From Acridotheres tristis (Eukaryota > Chordata > Aves > Passeriformes > Sturnidae), in the NCBI GenBank assembly GCA_037013685.1, contig CM072891.1, positions 13,864,501 to 13,928,500 on the forward strand: a stretch of 64,000 bases of DNA, given 5' to 3'. The translations under genes and the position numbers were made by a program. The notes under the pieces were generated by a model. That model did no database searches. It saw only the letters and a list, made by a program, of their open reading frames with translations, and had not been told where the DNA came from. Positions 50,000-63,612 of the stretch are shown here, piece by piece. Every line of letters begins with the position of its first letter. Position 1 is the stretch's first letter.

Positions 50000-50660
50000 G
50001 CAGCAACAAATCTTTCCTCTGGGGGAGGGGTGAGAGGGCTGGAACTAACTTCAGTGCATCTGATAAGATGGCAAATTGTCCAGGCCTGACATTTATGGGG
50101 GACCCAGAGCTTCACTGAAGCACTCTGGGAGGATTAAAGCAGGGTTAGGCTCTGCAGTCGCACTCCTTAAAACGCTACAAATGGCAGGCAGATGAAAGTT
50201 CTCTTAAATTTGATAATGATGATTCTACAGAATCCAGAGACAGAAGCTGTTCCCTGTCAGGGAAAGAACTGCAGCTGTAAGTTTAATATTCTCATTAAAA
50301 GGACTTGTAAAAGCCTAAGTATGCTCAAAGAGCATCTAGTGTCCAGATATTGAAATGAATTTCTGTTTAATTGGTTAACAAGAACTAAATCCCATCTCTT
50401 TCATGTAAGCTGCACCACCCACAGGAAAACTCCACCACCCATTTGCTTTAACTCTATCCAAGACCATTTCACTGCAAGAATGGGATGTTTCACACGCTGG
50501 CAGTGATTGCCTGGAGCCAGCAGAAAGGCTCATATAGCTGTCAGCAAGCTGATAAGAGTTGAAATTACTCTACAGAGCCCTCTTTAAAGAAGAGCCAAAG
50601 AAGCACATTAAATGAAAGGGAGGAGGGTCAGAAAAGCCAGCCACTCATGTTGTTTTAACG
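50000..50660. promoter_or_regulatory. Candidate conserved non-coding element with paired GLI-like motifs
   Basis: A repeat-free block of more balanced composition. It contains two copies of CACCACCCA (50413-50421 and 50433-50441) spaced 20 bp start to start. Each differs at one base from the GLI consensus GACCACCCA. Other motifs are GATAAGATGGCAAATTG near 50071, TTTAATTGGTTAACAAG near 50366, and CAGCAAGCTGATAAGAG near 50540. Function is inferred from composition and motifs only. Confidence 0.35.
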
Positions 50661-51466
50661 TGGCACTAAAATAAGTCATTGATTTATGCTTGTGTCTTCA
50701 GCTCTCTTTGACCTGAAGTCTGAACTTCTCCTCAGTTCAGGGCTAAGGCACATGGCATGTGCACAAGAAAAACCACAACAGCTTGTCCAGGTATGCCAAC
50801 TGTGGGAACAAACATTGCAAACTACATGTTTTCTAGCCACAGTTTTTACACTGAATTTGAATCCTTTTTTAGCCTTTAATTGTCCACTTAGGCTAAAAAA
50901 GCAAGAGGTTGTGATTATCTAAAACTTTAATTAATGAAAAGAAAGAATGGTACACGGCCATTATTTGAAAGGAAAGTAAATTACACATTTATCCAAAGAA
51001 GGAAACTATACATCACTTTCAATAGTCTCCCACTGAAGTGTTTGGCAGCCAGTGAAGTCAAGATGCCTTTTAAAAACCACTGATTGTCTGACAACTTATT
51101 ACACAAGGCAATATAATACTAAAGTCTTTAGTAAACATGAGTCCTGAAGCTGCCAGGTCTGACCAAATGGCCTTCTGTTCCCATTTTCTCCCTCTGACAG
51201 TGCTCCACAGCAGGTACTTTAGGAACCCCCCCTCCCACAGACACAGCAGGCATAAGCCACCACTTCCTCAAAGTACTCTGCAGCTTCCAGAAGTCTGCAA
51301 TGCAGGAACTTTTAAGCCAGAGGGTATATCTTTGCATTCATCTCTGACAGATTTTCCTTCTCTGGATTTCTTCATTCTGCCTTTTATGTCAATAAAACCC
51401 CTTCACTCACACCAAATTATGAAGCAGTGATTCTCACAGACGACCTCTTAGTTCTGTGAGATCATC

Positions 51467-51484
51467 TTTTTTTTTTTTTTTTTT
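51467..51484. repeat. Poly-T run (18 nt)
   Basis: A T18 tract after GAGATCATC, followed by AGACCAGATTCC. It could be a reverse-oriented A-tail, but no retrocopy body was recognised on either side. Confidence 0.9.
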
Positions 51485-52843
51485 AGACCAGATTCCAAAT
51501 AGTAAAAATACTGTGAGACATCAAATGAAATAGTATCAAACAATGTTCAGGCACATCCATTCACTTTTTCATTACCTTCTTATTTTATAGTTCTGTATTA
51601 TATTCCTGATATTCCTGCTTCATCATCACCAATCATTCATTTTCAAGATGAAGAGCATTAGGCTATCAGTCTTCTCTTGAAGCTTTCAATCACCTTTGTT
51701 CTATTATATCATTTTCAGGATGGGAGAACCCTAACTACAGACTGCATTCATGGTGCCGACATAAAACAGATTTACATAGTGGCATAGTATTTTCCAACTT
51801 GTTCTCTATCTCTTTTCTAAAAATTCTTTCTATTTGTGTTACATAACTGATTATGGAATTTATACTTTCACATAACTATTTATTACATCTCTTAAGAAAT
51901 CTTTTCCAAGTGATTGCAGGTAGTTAAGAGGCCAAAACTGCCGATGAGAAGGCTGTTTTCAGTTGCATATATACCCCTTTGTATACTGAATTTATCACAA
52001 TCATTTGGCCTTTTAGTACCTCAATTTCTGTGGCCTAAGGTGTGCCAGTTCCAAATACAACCTTTCCCAAAGCAGATAATTCATAATGGATAAATGCAAG
52101 TAGTTTTCTATGACTGTTAGCTCAATCTGCAAATTTCTCTTAAAAGGCCATGTTACTCTGGGGAGCCTAACTCCTAGACAGGTACCTAACTTTATGGAAT
52201 TTCTTATCTCCATCCTCTCCACTTCTCTGTAAGTTTGGTTGAAATTGGGCAGCAACAGAAATCAGAAGAGAAATCAGCATGCACATTATATATGATCATA
52301 CCCATGCTTCCCTAGAAAACCAGGATGAAAAGAATTCCCACGCTTAAGAACACCAGCTCTTCATCCTTGTGCCATCAGAGCACACAGAGTCATCCAGTCT
52401 TCCAGAACGGATATGAATTCAGAAGTTTTATTTCTGGGAGATGAGAAGTGTTACAAAATCAAAAAGGAACAGGCACACAAAGCCACCTTTTGAAAATAAA
52501 CTCCTTACCTAAAATCTTTTCAGGGAGAAAGAATAATTAAATAAACAGAAGAATAAGTTTTCTATTTCCACTACACAGTACTTCCATATTCTGCTTCTAT
52601 GCCTTAATGAGTCTATCCATGCTAAAAGAGTTCTAAGCATGTTGGTATTAAGGGAAGAAAAATATTTACAAGATACCTATATATTCAGATTGACAGATTC
52701 ACCTCAGAAAAAGAAGGTGAAAAAAGCACAGCGGCTGAGATATAACCCGAGGAAAGCTATCACACTAGTTAAAGACATTTATATATCAACTACAGTGCTG
52801 CAAGATGTTTCCAGAGACCAACAGGCTTTCAGAGCAAAATCTT

Positions 52844-52865
52844 AAAAAAAAAAAAAAAAAAAAAA
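52844..52865. repeat. Poly-A run (22 nt)
   Basis: The longest pure A run of the window, A22. It directly follows the stop codon of a 68-codon Lys/Arg-rich open frame (52639-52845). The body is not recognised as any gene, so the tract is listed as a simple repeat. Confidence 0.92.
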
Positions 52866-55800
52866 CCTCCAACCTGTTGGAAGTGAAACTATACAAGGCA
52901 TGAGACAAGGTGATGCCAGCAAAGTTTTGTTTTGCTTTTTTTATCTATTTCACTCTGCAGGAGCAAGACAAAATTTCAAATTTTACTCTCTATTATACAG
53001 GACCATTACATCTACTTCTTCCCTTCCACTTCCAGAACTTTGCTATTACCTGGATGCTGGTGCAGATAAAATGAAAACATAAGGATGCAGCATCAAGCCT
53101 GAGCAGCAAAGTTGCTTATCAACTTGCCTCTGGGCACTTCTACCAGAGTTTCAAACTCCATATGGAACTATTTGTGAGAGGGGGATGGTTCAAGGAAGCT
53201 TCAAAGAAAATGAGAATGACAACATTACTGTAGAAAAGAGACAAGACAGCAATCCCAGAGATACATAAGTTTTATCCAGACTGCTATTAATTTTAGCAGC
53301 TCAATCAGCAGAGACTGGTTTTGATGGTCAAAATACTGCAGTTTATAAGAGATATTATACGTGAGAATTGGTTTTCAGGGACATAGGCTGTACATGCAGA
53401 ATTGAAAATATATATCAATTTTTTGCAAATGTGTAGATTAGGCTACAAGCAGAGAAATTATTCCCTTTTCTGAGGACAGACAGGAAACTGCACTGGAATT
53501 GTTGGGAGTAAACTGTTCTGCAAGTTTGAACAACAAAGGCATAAGTTAATGTAGCTGATCTCCATTGATCTCAGTGCAATCAGGTATGATGTAGGACAGT
53601 AGAATTAATTTTGATTTCCTGCACTCAAGCTCTGTTCAAATCAATGAATCTCCTTCCCAGTTTATACCATGTACTGTCTGATAAAAAACTGAGCAAAATA
53701 AAATTGTGTTGTAGACAATCACAGCTCAGATCATACCAGCCACAGATTCTAGCAGATCAAGTCTCCAAAACTAAAACTCCTGTATTTTATCCTCTTCGTG
53801 ACAGTGCTATGTGATGTCCATGATAGGTATACAAACTGGAAAAAACCACTCTCAAATAGGAGTTCTTACATAATTTAAATGTAATGGCTTCTTTCTACAA
53901 GACTTCCTCTCTTCCCCAGCTGATGTATAACTTGAAGTACCTCCAGAAACAAAGGAAAAAAATACCCACAGAGAAAATTTTAGTCTTTAAAAGCAGACAA
54001 CCTATTTCAACTTGAAAAGAATTATATACAGGTACATGTAGGTGAATGCTCATATGTTTATGTCTACATTTAAACCTTGATGTTCGATCTACAGACAACC
54101 TCCTGGGAAAATATACTGCAAAGTACAAAGTAATCAACAAAGAAAATTGGCAAGCAAACATTTACAGTAATATTTGTTTTAATTTTGATGTTCTCCAAAT
54201 AAGGATAAGAATTATATCACAAAACAATCACTGAAACCAATGCAGTCAGGCAGCAAGGCTCCAATCCCACAAAGGTTATCAGACCCAAAAAGTCTGATAG
54301 ATCTGCTAAATGCATGCTTCAGCCAGGAGAAATTCAGAGCAAAGACTTGTTCTATTTGCCTAGAAAAAGATTATCTCAACCATACATGTCAGGTTACTGG
54401 TAGTCCTCATAGTATCAGTCATTAAGTATTTTTCACCATACTAGATGTCTAGAAAACAACCTATCAGCAAGAGAACTTCAGAGACACTAACACAAGCATA
54501 TTGCTTTGTAAATAAGGCTGACAGGACATTAAATGTATGGACAACATGTTTAAATATCTTCAATACACATACAGAAATAAATTCACGAGGAAGAAAGACC
54601 TTGTGATTTCATCCTATTACTTTTACTGTCAAGACACACAATAAAAGCAGTAAGATGTGAGAAGAAGCTTTAGAAAAATACATCACACCTTCAGGCAACA
54701 GAACCACATTTTCCAATGATGTTCAGTGATGTTTTGATCCCAGTGACAATGACTATCACAAACCATGTATTATCCAACAAAGTTCACTCTGAACAGAGAC
54801 TACATCTGTATTATGAGCACTAAAATACCATCTATTTTAAGTTAATTTTATAGAGTTACAGGTAATATAGATAATGTATATGTAATCCAGATTAAGGGGG
54901 TTATTGTTGGTTTGCTTTGTTGTGAATATTTAGGGGATTTGCTCCTTTGTCTTTATTTTGTTGGCCTTTTTTTTTAAAGATGAGTTGCCTGATTTCATAC
55001 TTTAGTTTTTAAGGTGTCCATAATATCAAGTGCATTGTTCACAGCTGAAGAACACTATCCTGAAATGATTATTTTATGTTATCAGTGAAATAGACAACAA
55101 GAAAGTTACTGCACACTTTGACAGACTATTAATATCAGTTTTAAAGTTTTATTAGGTTAACATCTCTAAACCAAAAACCACATCTCTAAGAGTTGTAACA
55201 CTAAGCTTACTTTCTCACCTCCTGGTTTTGGTGGCATGTTGGTGCTGCCAGCAGGCCCCATCAAAATGGTTCATTTGTGTGAAGGCACTAAAGAGAAAGG
55301 AGACCCCTGATGGCTGCCGTGGTATTTGCAGACTCAGAACAGAATGCAGTGAAGGTGGCAACAGAATTCAGGTGTGAAAGACATTTACTTCTAAATTGAG
55401 AGTCTGTTTTTTCCCCATATATCAGTATTTATATACATTGGGCATCTTTTAGCACTGCCTAAGTAGAAATAACTAGAGTGTTGTAGGCTACACTCTAAAA
55501 AAATGTCTTGGGTCACCTTTTACAAGGACCACGCAAAAAGATGACTTTGTGTCACTAAGGTTGTGTAAGGGAATTTCAGACACATGACTTCACAATTCTT
55601 GCAGAAATTTGACTGCAGAAATCCCATGCATCTTGAAAAGTCACCTGAGACCACATAGTTAACTTTTTCCTTAAATCCCTAGCTCTTACTTCCTCTATGA
55701 TTTTCCTGATGAGGAACTGAGGCAATGATAAGAGCACCATCTTACCTTATAACAATATACACTCAGGTACAGTAAGGTGTCAAGGATGAAATATCCTAGA

Positions 55801-56331
55801 TACAAATGTACACTACATGTTAATATGCTCTTTACTGGCCTGACAGTTCATGGGCTCAGCTCTTGCAGTCATCAAATAAGAAAAATCCCTCTCTCAGAGG
55901 AATTGTCAATGTAGATAAAACATTTAAAATATTTTGGACTTAACAGTCCCCTCACATTCAAGGCAACTAAAATTTTTCTACAAACCAAAGCCGCTTTTGA
56001 AATAAACACAGATTCTTGAACTTCTTTACAATTTAAATGTCATGTAGAAAAACAAAACAAATATACCTTGTGATTTCATCAGAAATATGTCAATAGATGT
56101 CAGTAGGCAGTACACTTACATTCAGGGAGAGCTTCCATCCCACTGAAAAGTGATGGCAAATGCAGATGTTTAGCATTAAAAAAAAAACCAGGGTCAAATA
56201 ATTAAAATATTAACATGAGAGTACAGCGGATGTTTCTGCATTCCAACAGCTGTCAGAGCAAGGTAAGTGTATGAACCTACACTCCAACTGTAAAGCAAAG
56301 AAAATAATTTTAACATGGTACATTGCTTTAC

Positions 56332-56425
56332 CTGTCTTTGCATCTCTTCAATCTGTCGCTGGGGGATACTTTGCAGAATACTGTACATTTCAGGCATCTT
56401 CTCTTCAGGGATGACAACAGAGGCC
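56332..56425 (-). CDS. EXT2: EXT2 coding exon, residues 360-391 (C-terminal edge of GT47)
   Basis: A 94-nt exon that supplies the third base of Arg360 and then 31 codons, [10 protein letters not shown] to QIEEMQRQ. The acceptor is TGCTTATAG and the donor is GTAAAGC, phase 0. The sequence matches the human segment ASVVVPEEKM...[10 protein letters not shown] with minor substitutions (Val to Ile; Ser-Asp-Val to Pro-Glu-Met). The acidic and glutamine-rich helix [13 protein letters not shown] lies at the C-terminal edge of the GT47 domain and leads into the linker encoded 18 kb away. The intron upstream is short (891 nt) and the intron downstream is the longest in the window. Confidence 0.97.
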
Positions 56426-57459
<1,034 letters not shown>

Positions 57460-57516
57460 TCAACAAATGGTATCCAACACACAGATGAGGAAAAAAAGGA
57501 CATGGTATATTTGCAT

Positions 57517-57537
57517 TGTGTGTGTGTATGTATATAT
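57517..57537. repeat. Short TG/TATG microsatellite
   Basis: TTGTGTGTGTGTATGTATAT forms about 21 bp of alternating purine-pyrimidine sequence. It is a simple repeat of no wider significance. Confidence 0.8.
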
Positions 57538-60500
57538 GCATTATGTTTTCCTACCCTTCCCTTCATAAAAAAAAGTCAAAAGGAAAATCAACTTGCTCTG
57601 TGCAATCAATATATTCTGAATTATTAGCTAATTCAAAATAATTTTACAACTTTGTCTTCCAGAGGTTAGGAAAAATGTCTTAAGTGGAGGAATGAGAAAT
57701 GGGCTGGTGGGACAATTCTGTGCTTTATTTTAATGGCCAAACTTTAGAATTCAGTTGAGAAAACTCAAGGAGAAAAATAAATTTAAAACTTTTCAAAAGT
57801 TCAGCACAACAAGATGAGCAACAATTAAGATGAACTTATTTGAGTATAAACTGTATGGAGCCAACTTAATTTTCTTCTGTTATAAGGCAGTGCAGCTCTA
57901 TGGATAGCAGGGAAGTAACAAATTTTGAATCTCAAGTCATTTGACATGTTTGGCAGCATTTTCACAGTCAAATTAAGAAATCAGGGGCTAGATAAAGCCC
58001 TCATAGGCTTTTACAGTATATAAATTACAGTTACAGAACCCCAAGTATATAGTAGTTACCAGTGGCTCATAAGTAAAGCAGTGATAGACCAAGTAATCTT
58101 TCCTAAGTGCAACAGCATTCAGCGTGCCCCTTAGCTAACTGAGTAGCAGAATTAAGACCATACTTATTAGACTGACAATATCTATGATTTTGTAGGATTA
58201 GCAGTTGTAATAGATACCAGGATTAGACTTAGACATCGCATGCATAAATCAACTAAGAAATACTGATACATATAGAATTCAACACTTAAAAATAGGAAAC
58301 TGCACAAATAAAAGGCATGAAGTAACTGGCTAAGATTTGCACTTTGCAGAAGAGGACATTTCCTACAAAAGAACAGGCAAAGAAAGGGTATTCATGTGAC
58401 AGCAATGTTGTACTGTTGAAAACACAAACCACTCCACCCACAGGTAATATTACAGTCCAAAAAGATGTACAATTTAAGAAATCTGAAGGATTCACTTACT
58501 CTTCACGGTAACAAAAGACCTCAGACAGAGCAGGGTTCAGTCTTGGGCAATGCACTTCCCGTGGTAAGTAAAGGATGATTACTTACCTTGAAAATATAAT
58601 CTACAAGGAAGAATTGACTCTATCAATGCTACTTATTCTGAAGGAATGAGGGCAGGAGGAAGGGAGCTTCAAAGATAAAAAAAAGTTGTCACAAAAAGAG
58701 TATAATCCATTTACTCATGTCCACAATACAGAAGACAAAATGCCACAAGTTTAACTTGCAGCAAAGAGGACTTCTTGACTATGTTGCACTCACCCTGTAT
58801 TTAGGGACTTTAGTTCTCACTGCCACTGAGGAATCTTGCTACAGACTCAAGATTGCAAAATAAATGCTAATAGAGTTCAGCTACACAACAGGGAAAAATC
58901 CCAAGTCAATATTATCCCTAAGTTTAAGAAAGAAAAATTATAAAGTTGATACAGGGGTTCCTACAGATAAGAAAACATTTTTCCAGCTTGTGTTCCCTGG
59001 CCTGAAGAAAAGGAGTCAGAAGGCTCAGCAGGGCAGCAAAACATCAAGATGGAACTAGGAAATACAAGGGGTTTTGCTGGCTCTTCACTTGTTTCCTGAT
59101 GCAATCATAAGACCTGTGTTCATACCCAAAGAGTACTAAGAGCCTTGAAAAGCTCATCCAAGAGAAGACTGCAAACAGGAAGCATTAACAACCCAGAAGT
59201 CCAAGAGTCTGTCTAGTAGGACATCTGTAAAGGCAGTGCTGGAAAGGATGAACTGTGATCCAAGTCCCCCTTCCCCCACTCTTAGACAGGAAGAGAAAGA
59301 AAAGAAGGGTGTGGGGAATGAAAGGAGCTGAGAGAATGAACACACATTTTAACCATTGACTCACTAGATCACACAGCAGCAGGTGGAAGAGACTAGTGAG
59401 GACTGGGAGAGACAAAAAAAGAAAAAAAAAAAAGCCCAGATGTGGACACACATGCTCATCTGCCCAGATAACCATTTTTCCTGTCTAGACAAAGGTTACT
59501 ATAAATACATCTCCTCACATCACCACTGTTATCAGCCAGACATTCCAAAGGGAAATGCAGGGGAAAGTATTTTAACAATCTCGGCATGTGCCAGCTCTCT
59601 TCTGAGTTATAAAATCATATATAGCAAGATATAGATATAGATTCCCTTATTTGCTATCCTTTAGCAATTCAGACTATATTTAAAGAAATAAAGCAAACAA
59701 GTTTTTGTTACTCAAAGTTTAGGACTCCTGGTGACCCTTTCCTCCCTCTCCTCCTCCTCCACATGGAATTTTAAACATATTTCCTACAAAACATAACAGG
59801 AGGGGTGGAAACTTTGCCTTTCCTCAGCTTGTTTGTTATTTTACCATCACTTGCTGAAGTTCAAAGATAGATTATATGCTGGTGGCCACAGACAGTGGCC
59901 TGTGGCATAGCTCACTTCACCACACTGCATGCCAAAGCACCTCTGTTAGTGAATTGCCAAGAGACACAGGGGTCTGAGAACACTATCTAGTTTTATCTTC
60001 ACTGACACATCAAAAGGCCTCTGGAAGTTGGGCCAAGGCCATGAAACACATTTCACCTAGATGTTTTCATAGCTGCATGCTGACAAGCCTTCTAGCTCAG
60101 TCTGAGATATCTACACAGATAGTTCTGTACAATTTAACTACTAAACTGCATACAAAAAATGTAATTTGATTAACAACTGTCCTTAAATTTAACATTACTT
60201 TTTGTGGCCCAAATATAAGAGCATAAGCTCCTTAAAGTGCATTTTAACCTTCTATCCAATTGACAAAGCCATCTTCAAGTTTCAAGCTTCATCTAGCAAG
60301 ACCCAGACTGTCATATCCGAGAAAACAATTCCAAATTCATGCCAGCTGAAAGCCCTTTTGTCATTTTGTCAGCTATTTCGGAAGGTGCAAATTCCAATGT
60401 TCCTCTCCAGTTTTGAAGTGAGCAACTTCATCTGCCTCCAAAAGTTTTTCCTCCCATTCCTCCATTTAGCAACCCATTGCTACTGGATTTGGCAGTATCT

Positions 60501-60629
60501 TTGTAATTTTTTTAAGTTTACATGACACTGCCTTGTGTTACCAAATTACCATGACCAGTCTCATATAAGCATAGTCTGTGCATATGACTTTGACTACATT
60601 GCTTTTGGCCCTCTTAAAAATAAGGATAA

Positions 60630-60696
60630 ATACTCAAGGATATAATACTCAATACCATTGAGGATATATCCTCAATACTTAAGATACAATACTCAA
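60630..60696. repeat. ATACTCAA repeats around an 18-bp palindrome
   Basis: ATACTCAA occurs at 60630-60637, 60645-60652 and 60889-equivalent phase inside the block at 60689-60696. Between them lies TTGAGGATATATCCTCAA (60658-60675), which is its own reverse complement. Confidence 0.85.
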
Positions 60697-60844
60697 GCTA
60701 ACATAACAAATTATGCAGTTTTAAAACATATCAAGCACATAAACTAAATACAAGGAAGTACCTTACCACTGCTGAACAGGAACAAGAATCACAGCTAAGA
60801 CATACACTGCTGGGAAGGGAAACCTGCAGGAGGGACAGCCTTAC

Positions 60845-61040
60845 CTGAAGCACTTGAGGATAATCAAAGACTTGATTCTTGTAGCAGCGTTTGCGAACAG
60901 CAGGGACCCCATCTGACAGGTTTGTACATTTGTCCAGGACCAGCACTGAGTCCCCATTCTCAGCCTGAAGAGCCTCCAGCTCCAGGCGGTATTCTGGGTG
61001 CAGAGCCATTTGAGATGACAGAATGAAATACCTGCGAGGG
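60845..61040 (-). CDS. EXT2: EXT2 coding exon, residues 249-313 (GT47 domain, middle)
   Basis: This is the first EXT2 exon inside the window, 196 nt. It opens with the last base of a split codon (phase 2) after a TTTTTCCAG acceptor and ends on CAG before a GTAAGG donor. It translates from [10 protein letters not shown] to FDYPQVLQ. It lies in the exostosin (GT47) domain. Visible landmarks are Cys286 and Cys300, which pair as a disulfide in the family, and the sequon Asn-Leu-Ser at residue 288, a known N-glycosylation site in human EXT2. Relative to human, substitutions cluster in the segment around residues 259-278, a tolerated surface region. A nearer AG in the CCCTCGCAG stretch just inside the exon could in principle serve as acceptor, but would break the frame. 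In the EXT1-EXT2 complex, as I recall the published structures, the EXT2 GT47 domain is not the active GlcA-transferase. Confidence 0.97.
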
Positions 61041-62338
61041 CTGGAAAAACACAGCCAGGTTACCTGACAGCACTGCAAGTTTACTTCCAAGATGCTCAAG
61101 AATGCATTTCCTTTCATCCTGGAAAAGCAGAACAAGATTACCTAAATGGGACATGCTGCCAAGACCATATTGTCAGACAAGGCTGGAATAGGTAATGATG
61201 AAATATAATTAAGTCTGGGATAGGTAGTGGCTCAACATTACTTACAATTCTGAATAAATTTGTACTTGGTAAGAGTATTTATTACATTAGAATAGGCACT
61301 TGCATTATAACTTCTATTATAAAGTTAAATAAACATTATTTAGCTGCATTTTAAATCAGCCTGCTACTGATGCCAGGATTGCTTATACTTTTGTTTGGTG
61401 TTCATATGCTAAAACAAAGTAGATAGGACACTGAGTGCTTCTAGTTTCTCCTCCCATATATGTTCTCATGAATTTTAATTGAAAAAAGATGCTGAACTGA
61501 CAACTCAGTATTTAGCTTGTTTAGGCTTGATATGGTGACAGCAGCAATAAACAAGCTCATCTTTTTTAACTGTGATTCAGTTTTGTCCCTTGGGGCAACA
61601 TAGAGGCAACATTTCCAAGGAAAAGTTGAAGGTCCGTATGGCATATGTTATCCCATACACTCTCAACTCCTGCCATCTTCCAAAACCATGAACATTTAAA
61701 ACATGATGAACATTTCAAATAGTGATGTGTTTAAAAACACTAAATAACACTGGAGGTAAACCACACAGGAACACAAGCTCAAATTAAGTGCTTGCTGCTT
61801 AAAAAAGTTGTACTAATACTGGAATATAGCATGTAATATAATTGTTATACTCATCTACTTGGGTTTCCTTTTCAAACAGATCAGCTAAAGTCAGACTGCT
61901 TCACCACTCCCCAGTGAAAGGAACACACATAGTGAGTGAGTGCCCTCACGCTGCCAAAAGAACACAGGAAGCACGAGGCCTGTACTTAGGATTCCAGTTC
62001 TACTCCACGTGATGCTATCTTTAATTTACAGCTCTGAAAACACACAAACACACACACTTTATAAAGTCAGACCTCTCCTGCTGCTCTTCTCACCTCTTCT
62101 ACTCATTTTCATGCTGGCTACTTTAGTTGCTCCAATTAACAGATGCATAGCATTTTTTTTAAACATTCTTTCTCACAAGTCTCCAGCTGCTACCAACTTG
62201 CTACCAGCAGAATTGGATTTTAAGCAATCCAATTAAAAAGGCAAGAAAATCAAACCCCCTCAGTTCAGCTCTGTAAGAGGCCTTTAAAAAAGGAAATAAT
62301 GATACAGATGAGCGATAATAAATGCATATAACTAGCTT

Positions 62339-62354
62339 AAAAAAAAAAAAAAAA
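62339..62354. repeat. Poly-A run (16 nt)
   Basis: An A16 tract after ACTAGCTT, followed by GGTTTGTTTGTG. It is a simple homopolymer. Confidence 0.9.
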
Positions 62355-62752
62355 GGTTTGTTTGTGTTGTTTGTCTATATGTTTAAAAGAAAATTTTGCC
62401 TGCAAACTGTCATCACTCTATGACACTCAAAATCTAGCTTATCAAACATTGCTACAAAAGCAAGGACATGCCATCTCCCAAGAAATAACACACTAACGTA
62501 GTGTGATGAAAAGGTTTATCCCAAGCAAGCCTGGATTCTGAGTGGTGTGTCCTCGTCCCACCCCTCCTGCACAAAGCAGGAGAGGCTGGGAACCCTAGCC
62601 ACTAGTAACGCTGACTGGCCACTGGATGGCACTCCGGACACCAGGCTGCCCAACTCAATTTAAAAAAAAAAAATAAATAAAACAAAAAGCGGTTTTGAGA
62701 AACTAAATCTCCAATGCATTAATTGAACACAAGACCTATTTCTCTTATCTGA

Positions 62753-62814
62753 CCCAAAATTAGAGTTGAGCTGACTAGCCAAAAAACCCAAAATCAGAGT
62801 TGAGCTGACTACCT
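62753..62814. repeat. Tandem duplication, 34-bp unit, two copies
   Basis: CCCAAAATTAGAGTTGAGCT at 62753 recurs as CCCAAAATCAGAGTTGAGCT at 62787. The identity extends through GACTA, so 25 of the first 26 bases match. The units are head to tail, 34 bp apart. Confidence 0.9.
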
Positions 62815-63612
62815 GGACATGAAAAATATGACTGCTTCTCTCTTTACAACTGGTTCTATACATGCTGGAGCCCATCATCACATTCAAGCTCTCCAGACAG
62901 AAACACGGAGCATGCTTGCACTCTGTGTTGGAATGTAGTAACACTTGAGACCTGTGAGCAATCAATTGGGATGATTGCCAATGAGATGCCACTCACTGGC
63001 CTGGTCCAGGGGCATCACAAGCAGGGACATAAAGGGTGTGAGCAAAGTAAACCACTGCTGCACAAATTTGTCCTAATTGACTGCATCATTGTACTTGGAG
63101 CAAGAGTAACAGCAAGAGCACTGCCCTTACCAGACTACATTTGTACAATTGATCTTCACAATGAGCAGACAGATCACTGATCCCCATTGCCTCTGTCTGC
63201 CCATCTTTTAAATCATAACAGAGGTAAGACCTTGTTACAGAGCAACTTTTTCAGCTGTGTAATTAGAAGATTTATGAAATTGAAAAAGAACAGCCTTACA
63301 TAACCAGTTAAAACATGTCTTCCAGACTTCTACCTTCTCTTGTTCTGAAGACATGAACAGATTAGAGAAGCCAGGATAGCTCATTTCAATGGATAATTAC
63401 ATGCTCTGAGAAAATCAATATTTTATTTCCCAATTCTCTTGCTTTTCTTCCAACTACAATGTTCAGGCAGGGGAAGGTGGTGTTGTTTGTGTTTATGTCT
63501 TACTCCATTACTTTAAAAAAAGAAACAAAATCAGTATTCTAAGGTCTGGATGTATGTATGCCCATAATCACACATACAAGTTTTCATCCTTCTTTTTCAT
63601 GAGCTTAACGAC

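Noticed and set aside
59185..59475. 96-codon minus-strand frame with a Phe/Leu/Ser-rich hydrophobic run
   Set aside because: The run comes from a purine-rich stretch on the + strand (AAAAAAAGAAAAAAAAAAAA); no signal peptide or family match is credible.
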